Of a stretch of DNA of 30,989 nucleotides, positions 23,321 through 28,906 are shown one piece after another. How positions within the stretch are numbered: position 1 is the stretch's first letter; each line of letters opens with the position of its first letter. The stretch is taken from contig JALSPT010000188.1 of assembly GCA_026985785.1 (NCBI GenBank), forward strand, positions 1 through 30,989. Direction: 5' to 3'. Source of the stretch: Anaerolineales bacterium. Its GTDB lineage: Bacteria > Chloroflexota > Anaerolineae > Anaerolineales > DRMV01. The notes beneath the pieces are model-generated. The model was not told the DNA's origin, searched no databases, and worked only from the letters and a program-made list of their open reading frames with translations. The position numbers and the translations under genes were made by a program.

Positions 23321-23681
23321 CGTTGCGCGCTGCGACCCTCCAGAGAAGGCGGGGCCTTGCCCCTCCGGTGTGGCCTGGCGTTCTGTTGACCGGCGGAGGT
23401 TACAGCCCTTGCCACGCCAGCCGCCAGGCAGTGCGGCGGTCGAGATAGGGCGACTGGCGGAGGAAATGCCCGCACCCACGGGCGGAACAACCGCACCAGG
23501 GGCCGCCGCCCCCCCCCGTCAGCCGCCGAAGGTCGGCAAGGTGGTCGTCATGTAGCGAGGAGGCGCCAGGACGCGCACAGAATACCCATTGCCTCTCATA
23601 ATCTCCCTTCGGCCAGGCCAAAACTTTTTCCGCTTTCCAGGGTTGTTTTTACATAGCCTTGAGGATGAGGAGGAAAGTCCC
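23321..23681. other. Unexplained gene-free stretch before degV
   Basis: This stretch of 361 bases has no convincing protein frame on either strand. It is very GC-rich as far as about 23590 (with a run of nine C near 23507-23515) and then turns abruptly AT-rich before degV. A promoter for degV is expected near 23625-23655 (TTTTTC, TTTTTACATA), but I cannot fix its boxes. I saw local inverted repeats but no known RNA family. Confidence 0.4.
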
Positions 23682-24527
23682 ATGCCCATTGCACTCATCA
23701 CCGACACCGACGCCAGCCTACCTCCTGAAATCGCCAACCGTTACGGCATTCGTCAAGTACCCATCAGCGTGCATTTTGGCGACGAGGTGTTGAAAGCCGT
23801 AGAAGACATTGATGACGCCGAAACTTTTGCACGCATCCGCAGCGAAGGGAAAATCCCCTCCACAGCCGCGCCCTCCCCCGGCGATTTCGTGCAGGCTTTC
23901 GAGCAGGCCTTTGTCTCTGGGGCTGACGAGGTGGTGTGTTTTACGGTCAGCAGCGCCATAAGCGGCACCTACGCCGCCGCGGTCAACGCGCGCCAAGTGC
24001 TGGCTGACCGTCCAATTACCGTCGTGGACACGCAAAGCCTTTCCATGGGGCAAGGGTTTATGGTGCTGGCAGCCGCCGACGCCATCGCCCAAGGCGCAAA
24101 CAGTGCGGAGGCTATCGCTCACGCGCGGGAGGTCGCCAGGCGAACGCACCTATTCGCCGCCCTACCCACCCTGAAATACCTCGCCATGAGCGGGCGGGTA
24201 GGGCATTTGGCTGCAGGCATGGCCCACGTGCTGCGCATCATGCCCATTCTCACTTTGCGGGACGGCAAGCTCGATTTGCTGGAAAAAGTGCGCACCCAGA
24301 AAAAAGCATGGCAGCGGGTGCTCGCCCTGGCAGCCCAACACGCGCCCCAAGGCTTCGAGCGCCTTGCCATGTTGCACGTCAACGCCGAAGAGGATGCCAA
24401 GAGGCTCTACACGCGGTTGTGTGCTGCGTCCTCCTGTCCCCCTGAGGTGATTTACGCTCCCCTTACCCCCGGCCTCTCGGTGCATGCCGGAGAAGGATTG
24501 GTAGGCGTGGCCTTCGTGCGGGCGTGA
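23682..24527 (+). CDS. DegV family fatty-acid-binding protein
   Basis: DegV/FakB proteins bind a fatty acid and, in organisms with FakA, present it for phosphorylation and entry into phospholipid synthesis. The 281-residue protein shows the family landmarks TDTDASLPPE (8-17), the TAAPSPGDF loop (about 65), VSSAISGTY (about 92-100), VDTQSLSMGQG (about 116-126) and YLAMSGRVG near 167. The ATG at 23682 has GAGGAGGAAAG upstream; starts further back enter the gene-free stretch. No fakA is present in the window, so whether it works with a kinase cannot be judged. Confidence 0.93.
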   Translation: MPIALITDTDASLPPEIANRYGIRQVPISVHFGDEVLKAVEDIDDAETFARIRSEGKIPSTAAPSPGDFVQAFEQAFVSGADEVVCFTVSSAISGTYAAAVNARQVLADRPITVVDTQSLSMGQGFMVLAAADAIAQGANSAEAIAHAREVARRTHLFAALPTLKYLAMSGRVGHLAAGMAHVLRIMPILTLRDGKLDLLEKVRTQKKAWQRVLALAAQHAPQGFERLAMLHVNAEEDAKRLYTRLCAASSCPPEVIYAPLTPGLSVHAGEGLVGVAFVRA

Positions 24528-24602
24528 CCCCCAACTCCTGCTCACCCTATCGCTACCGTTTGTGCCATGCCGTCTGCAAAAGCCCCAAAACCATTCCCAA
24601 AC

Positions 24603-25943
24603 CTACACCGCCGCCACGCCGGGCAACAGGGCATCCAAAGCAGCCGGCGCGTAGCGGGCTACCGTTTCCGTATCCAGCGCATTGCTGCGGCAGATGGCAG
24701 CATACAGGTCGGCGCTGGGGCGCTTGATGCGCCGCTGGGTTGCCACATCCAGCGCCCAGAGGCCATACCGCCATGTCCAACCGCGCTGCCACTCGAAGTT
24801 GTCCACCAGGGTCCAGTGCAAATAGCCCTGCACCCGCCAGTTGAAATTCACCGCCCGCCACACCTGATGAATGTGCTCGACCAGATAACGGGGACGCAAG
24901 GCGTCGGTGCTGTCTTCCACGCCGTTTTCGGTGACCAAAATCGGCACGCCAAAACGCTGGGCCCAACGGATGCCCGCGAAAAGCCCTTCCGGCGTCAACG
25001 CCAGTTCGCCATGCTCGCTCAGGGGCGCGCCTTTGGGAGGGAAACGGCGGGCAAAATCGGGCCGCCGAAACGCGAAGGCCACCAACTCGGTGGTGTAGTA
25101 ATTCAAGCCGAACCAATCCAACGCGGGGCCCAGGCGGCGGTCGCGGCGGCTGCCCACCGGCAGCAAGCGGCGGCCAGAGGCGGCTGCCACCGCAAAGTAA
25201 TCGTTGAACCAGCGCCCTTCCACCCTCGCCAGCACGCGGTCGGGCAAAAACCACGGGCGCGCCGGGCGCATGGGACGGTAATACACCGTCAGGCCAACCT
25301 GCGCCTCCGGTTGCACCCGATGGATGGCCTCATAAGCCGCAGCGTGCCCCTGAGCCAGGCGCTCCGCTACTTTCATGGCTATGCGAATGTCCTGCTTCCC
25401 TGGCGGAAAAACCCCGGCCACATAGCCCAGCGCCGTATACACATTGGGCTCGTTGATGGTGCACCAACGGGTGACGTACGCCCGCAACGCCTCGACCACC
25501 TTGGCGACAAAGACGGCAAACAAGCCGGGGGTCTCAGGATTTTCCCACCCCCCGCGCTCGGCCAGCCAGAGCGGGTCGGTGAAATGATGCAGCGTGACGA
25601 TGGGGGTCATGCCGCGCTGGATGAGCCCACGCACCATCTGGCGGTAGTGCTCCAGCGCATCTTCGTCCCAGCGGTCGGGGGTTGGCTGGATGCGGCTCCA
25701 CTCCACCGAAAGGCGATGGGCGTTTTGCCCCGCTTCGGCAGCGCGGTCGAAATCCTCCCGCCAGCGCCCCTGCCACCATTCACAAGCGCGTCCGGCAGTA
25801 TCGCCGTTGGCAATTTTCCCCGGCTGCTGCTCCCAGGCCGCCCAAGTGTTGTTGGCGTTGCCCCCTTCCACCTGGTGCGCCGCGGTGGCCGTGCCCCAGA
25901 GAAAACCGCGGGGAAAGGTGTAAACCGCCCTCGGCATAGGCAT
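24603..25943 (-). CDS. Glycoside hydrolase family 1 beta-glucosidase
   Basis: The 446-residue protein has the normal length for a bacterial GH1 enzyme, which hydrolyses beta-linked glucosides or galactosides by a retaining mechanism. It begins with FPRGFLWGTATAAHQVEGG, the family N-terminal signature. The acid/base Glu165 lies in TINEPN and the nucleophile Glu339 in VTENG; SVEWSRIQP near 78 and LHWTLVDNFEW near 390 complete the glucose-binding site. No signal peptide is visible, so it is cytoplasmic and acts on imported saccharides. It starts two bases after the HAS-barrel gene stop, apparently the last gene of a DNA-repair-like cluster, a functional mismatch. No terminator was seen after it. 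Confidence 0.95.
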   Translation of the reverse strand: MPMPRAVYTFPRGFLWGTATAAHQVEGGNANNTWAAWEQQPGKIANGDTAGRACEWWQGRWREDFDRAAEAGQNAHRLSVEWSRIQPTPDRWDEDALEHYRQMVRGLIQRGMTPIVTLHHFTDPLWLAERGGWENPETPGLFAVFVAKVVEALRAYVTRWCTINEPNVYTALGYVAGVFPPGKQDIRIAMKVAERLAQGHAAAYEAIHRVQPEAQVGLTVYYRPMRPARPWFLPDRVLARVEGRWFNDYFAVAAASGRRLLPVGSRRDRRLGPALDWFGLNYYTTELVAFAFRRPDFARRFPPKGAPLSEHGELALTPEGLFAGIRWAQRFGVPILVTENGVEDSTDALRPRYLVEHIHQVWRAVNFNWRVQGYLHWTLVDNFEWQRGWTWRYGLWALDVATQRRIKRPSADLYAAICRSNALDTETVARYAPAALDALLPGVAAV

Positions 25944-25945
25944 GC

Positions 25946-26569
25946 TCAGGCCACCACCTCGCCCAGCGCGTCGAGCGTGCTGGTGAGGCGGTCGTAGTCG
26001 TCGCGCAGCAAGGTGATGAGGTGGCGGGTGGCGCGGCGCACCCAGTCGGGGTCACCGCCTTGCTGGTGCGCCTGCTGCGCTTGGCGGATATGCACGGCCA
26101 GCAATTCATCGGCGGGGACGTCCTGCGCCCGCAAAATGTGGCGGAAATAGCCCAGCCGCCCGGCGGTGGTGAAGGCACGCACTTCCTCCGGCGTGCAGAG
26201 GTAGAGATTGGCCAGCGTGAGGGGCGGACGGGGCGGCAGCAAATGCACGATGCGCCCATCGGCAGCCCGGTAACCCAACGAAAGCACCCCAATCTCCACC
26301 GGCAGGTTGCGCTGGTGCTGGTCGGCATGGATGCTGTCGGGGAGGTCGGGGGCAATGGTCAGTTGTTTGACCAGGTCGTCGCCGGGCAGACGGATTTCGG
26401 AAATGATGCCGAAGATTTCAGGGGCGTTTTCCGCCGGTGCGGAGGCTACCCACACCAAAGCGCCAAAGGCCAGCCCACTGGCCTGCAACTGCGGCACCCG
26501 GCAGCCCACCAAGAAACCGGTGGCCGTGGCCTGAAGCACGCGTCCGATAAAGGCTTGCTTTTTCTCCAT
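25946..26569 (-). CDS. HAS-barrel domain protein, NurA neighbour
   Basis: The first half of this 207-residue protein (about 6-125) reads as a HAS-barrel: FIGRVLQATATGFLVG, LAFGALVWV and FGIISEIRLPGDDL. This is the small beta-barrel found at the N-terminus of HerA helicases and ATP synthase subunits. The second half (about 130-205) is helical, and no P-loop is present. It lies 12 bases after nurA. In HerA-NurA systems the barrel of HerA is involved in contacting NurA, so this protein may be a stand-alone adaptor for NurA or for a HerA ATPase encoded elsewhere. The barrel call is from pattern recognition; the adaptor role is inference. Confidence 0.7.
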   Translation of the reverse strand: MEKKQAFIGRVLQATATGFLVGCRVPQLQASGLAFGALVWVASAPAENAPEIFGIISEIRLPGDDLVKQLTIAPDLPDSIHADQHQRNLPVEIGVLSLGYRAADGRIVHLLPPRPPLTLANLYLCTPEEVRAFTTAGRLGYFRHILRAQDVPADELLAVHIRQAQQAHQQGGDPDWVRRATRHLITLLRDDYDRLTSTLDALGEVVA

Positions 26570-26581
26570 GATGACCTCTCG

Positions 26582-27814
26582 TCAGGGGGAACGGCGCATA
26601 TTCTTGAGGCGCTGCTTGGCCGAAGGCAAAGGCGGCTGAATGCCGTGGTCGAGAAGTGCCTGCCGCAGCCAGGTTTCCACGGCCTGGCGGTCTTCCCGCC
26701 GCACCACGGCCACTTCGTGGGCGCGGTGGAGCACATAAGGGTAGGCTGTGTGCGGCACGCGGCGACTTTGCCACAGCAGCACCGCGTGCAGCGTGGCCAC
26801 CGCCTCGGCATCCTGCGCCACCCAGGCCGGAATTTCCACCCGCGCGATGTTGGGGGCCTGGGGGTCGGGCGAAGTGTTGAGGTAGAAAAAGTGCAATGCC
26901 AGCGCCTCGCTGTAATCCTCGCGGGATTGGGAAACCAGGCCAAAGACCGCCGAGCGCTCGCCTGGAGCCAGCAAAGCCGAAAACAGCATCCGGTCGGTGA
27001 CGCCCTGGAAAGCAAATTCGCCGTGGTGGATGGCGCGCAGGTCTTCCGCCCTCGGCACATCCTCCAGCGCCGCCAGCGCCAGCATGTGGACGACCAGGTT
27101 GGCGCGCGGGTTGTCCACATAGCCCGCGCTCAGGGTGTCGAGCCGCGCCAGGGTCCGCAAATGGCGGAGGTAAGCGGCCAGAGCCGCCCGAAAAGCGCCT
27201 GTGGGGTCGTCTTTGGCACCCCACAGTTCCAACGGGCCGTCGGTCAGCGCCACGATGGCGCGATCGGTCGGCGCGTCGGCAAAAAACGCCTCCCGGTCAG
27301 GAGACGGAGCGGCTTCGCCCGCCAGCACCTCGGCGGCCTCGGCCAGCGCCTGGCGCTCGCGCAGGTCGCGCTGCAATCCTACCTGAAGGCGCTGATTGGC
27401 CAAATCGGCAGGCGACCACAGTTCCGACGTGATGTGGGTGCGCGGGGTCAGGTCGTGGGCCATCATCACCATACCGACGTTGACCAGCGCATAGTATAGC
27501 CCGGCGTGGGGGTCGGGTTCGATTTGGGAGCCGTCGGCAGCCAACACCAGCGCGGCGCTCACCCGCGCGGCGGCATCGCCAGGCGGCGGCACCGCGGCGG
27601 CGAGCGGTTCGTCTCCCGGCATCGCCGAGCGCCAGTGGGGCTCCAGGCGGACGGCTTCCATCACCCGCTCGGTCAGCGCCCCGCCTTTTTCCGCCCACGC
27701 CAACAGGGTTTCGCGCACTGCCGCCGCGTCGGCAGCCTGCCTTTCGTAAAACGCCTTTGCACCTTCGGCAAAGCGGTTGATCTGGCGATAGACGGTGTGG
27801 TAATCCAACGGCAT
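26582..27814 (-). CDS. nurA: NurA domain nuclease
   Basis: NurA is an RNase H-like fold nuclease that resects DNA ends with the HerA translocase in archaea and some bacteria. The 410-residue protein has the first catalytic motif AADGSQIEP with Asp94, a second acidic site in VALTDGPLELW (about 192), and C-terminal RIEIPAWV-like and AHEVAVV strands that complete the fold. GGGAGG precedes the ATG by 5 bases. It follows the phospholipase D gene by 12 bases and is followed by the HAS-barrel gene. No HerA is in the window. The family also appears in phage-defence loci, but nothing here demonstrates that role. Confidence 0.87.
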   Translation of the reverse strand: MPLDYHTVYRQINRFAEGAKAFYERQAADAAAVRETLLAWAEKGGALTERVMEAVRLEPHWRSAMPGDEPLAAAVPPPGDAAARVSAALVLAADGSQIEPDPHAGLYYALVNVGMVMMAHDLTPRTHITSELWSPADLANQRLQVGLQRDLRERQALAEAAEVLAGEAAPSPDREAFFADAPTDRAIVALTDGPLELWGAKDDPTGAFRAALAAYLRHLRTLARLDTLSAGYVDNPRANLVVHMLALAALEDVPRAEDLRAIHHGEFAFQGVTDRMLFSALLAPGERSAVFGLVSQSREDYSEALALHFFYLNTSPDPQAPNIARVEIPAWVAQDAEAVATLHAVLLWQSRRVPHTAYPYVLHRAHEVAVVRREDRQAVETWLRQALLDHGIQPPLPSAKQRLKNMRRSP

Positions 27815-27826
27815 GGCAGCCTCCCG

Positions 27827-28906
27827 CTAAGGATTATACTCGCTTGCCTGCCGATACACCCGCCGGAACTCCTGCAGAAACCGGGCGGCCAGCAACGGAT
27901 CATGCACGATGAGCAGGTTTTCGTCGTTGCGCGTTTCGGCGCTGTGGGTAAAGTTATACGAGCCGAAGATCACCGTCTCGCCATCCACGACGAAAACCTT
28001 GTGGTGCATGGCATAAGGATTGCCGTCCAGCCGCACATCCACCCCGTTGTGAAAAAGGTACCGACAATCGTTCCCTCTACTGGTGCGCGCCTGTTGCGCG
28101 TCGCACACGCCAGCGACCTTCACCCCCTGGCGCTGCTTGGTCAACAACAAACGCGCCAGGTCATCGTCGGTCAAATTGAAAGCCATGAAAGCAATGCTCT
28201 GGCGCGCATTCCGCACGATGGGCAAGAGGTGCATGAGCGGGTGATCCTCCGGCGCAAAATACACTTCCACCGGGATCCCATCGAGACTGACCTGCGGGTA
28301 AGGCGTGTTGGCCGGAGAGTCCGCGCCGAAGCGATGGTCGCGGAACATTTCCTCGAACTCGGCGGTGTAGTCGGCGGCGATGCGCGGCGAAACCAGCCGT
28401 ACCAGGTTGTTGTCGTTGCGATAGACGCCGTTGAGCGTGTAATTCATCGAACCTGTCCACACGATGTAGCGGTCGATGACGATGAACTTGTCATGCATCA
28501 ACGCTTTGCGCCCATCGCCCACAATAGGGATACCAGCATGCCGCAGGGCAGCAAAGGCTTTTTCGTCCAGATGGTCGGATTCGGCCACCACGCGCACCTG
28601 CACCCCGCGGCGATGAGCGCGGATGAGGGCGTCGCGAATGCTCCACAGGTTGAGATCGTAGAGGGCAGCATCCACCGTCAGGCGGGCGGCGTCGATGGAC
28701 GCCGCGACGGTGGCATCCAGCCCCCCGCGCAGGCCGTGGCCGGGGTGCTCCGCCGTGAAAAACACGGCCAGCGGCTCGGCGGCGGGCGTGGCGGCAGTGG
28801 GTGTCAGCATATCGGGTAACGCCACCGTAGCAACAGGCGGAGATGCAGGCGCAGGCCGGCAAGCCGCCAACGCCACGAGCAACAGCACCCAGAGCATTCG
28901 GCGCAT
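27827..28906 (-). CDS. Phospholipase D-like lipoprotein with two HKD motifs
   Basis: The 359-residue protein starts with a lipoprotein signal (LLLVALAAC, mature Cys at 16) and a Pro/Ala/Thr tether (to about 45). Two PLD half-domains follow. Both catalytic motifs are intact: HDKFIVID from His138 and HHKVFVVD from His301, each followed by TGSMNYT or FGSYNFT. The family contains phosphodiesterases acting on phospholipids, cardiolipin-type substrates or DNA (Nuc-type). A surface-anchored enzyme with one HKD per half may be either. Its ATG overlaps the uvrA stop by one base (TGATG) and nurA follows, so it is co-transcribed with DNA-processing genes, which keeps a nuclease role open. Confidence 0.88.
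   Translation of the reverse strand: MRRMLWVLLLVALAACRPAPASPPVATVALPDMLTPTAATPAAEPLAVFFTAEHPGHGLRGGLDATVAASIDAARLTVDAALYDLNLWSIRDALIRAHRRGVQVRVVAESDHLDEKAFAALRHAGIPIVGDGRKALMHDKFIVIDRYIVWTGSMNYTLNGVYRNDNNLVRLVSPRIAADYTAEFEEMFRDHRFGADSPANTPYPQVSLDGIPVEVYFAPEDHPLMHLLPIVRNARQSIAFMAFNLTDDDLARLLLTKQRQGVKVAGVCDAQQARTSRGNDCRYLFHNGVDVRLDGNPYAMHHKVFVVDGETVIFGSYNFTHSAETRNDENLLIVHDPLLAARFLQEFRRVYRQASEYNP
27833..27838 (-). promoter_or_regulatory. Possible -10 for nurA
   Basis: A perfect TATAAT on the minus strand sits at the 3' end of the phospholipase D gene, 18 bases before the nurA ATG. No -35 match lies 17 bases upstream. If used, it would give a very short leader. It may be fortuitous. Confidence 0.25.

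Noticed and set aside
23086..23496. Possible decayed gene on the minus strand downstream of ppdK
   Set aside because: The frame crosses terminators, the cloverleaf repeat and the ppdK end, and the translation is not protein-like.
23455..23600. RNase P-like fragments (GGAGGAAA near 23458 and CACAGAA near 23577)
   Set aside because: The two motifs are only about 120 bases apart, the P4 strands do not pair, and the rest of the conserved core is missing.
24567..25997. Open frame of 476 codons on the plus strand opposite the beta-glucosidase
   Set aside because: The minus strand carries an intact GH1 enzyme with both catalytic Glu residues; the plus frame shows no family signature.
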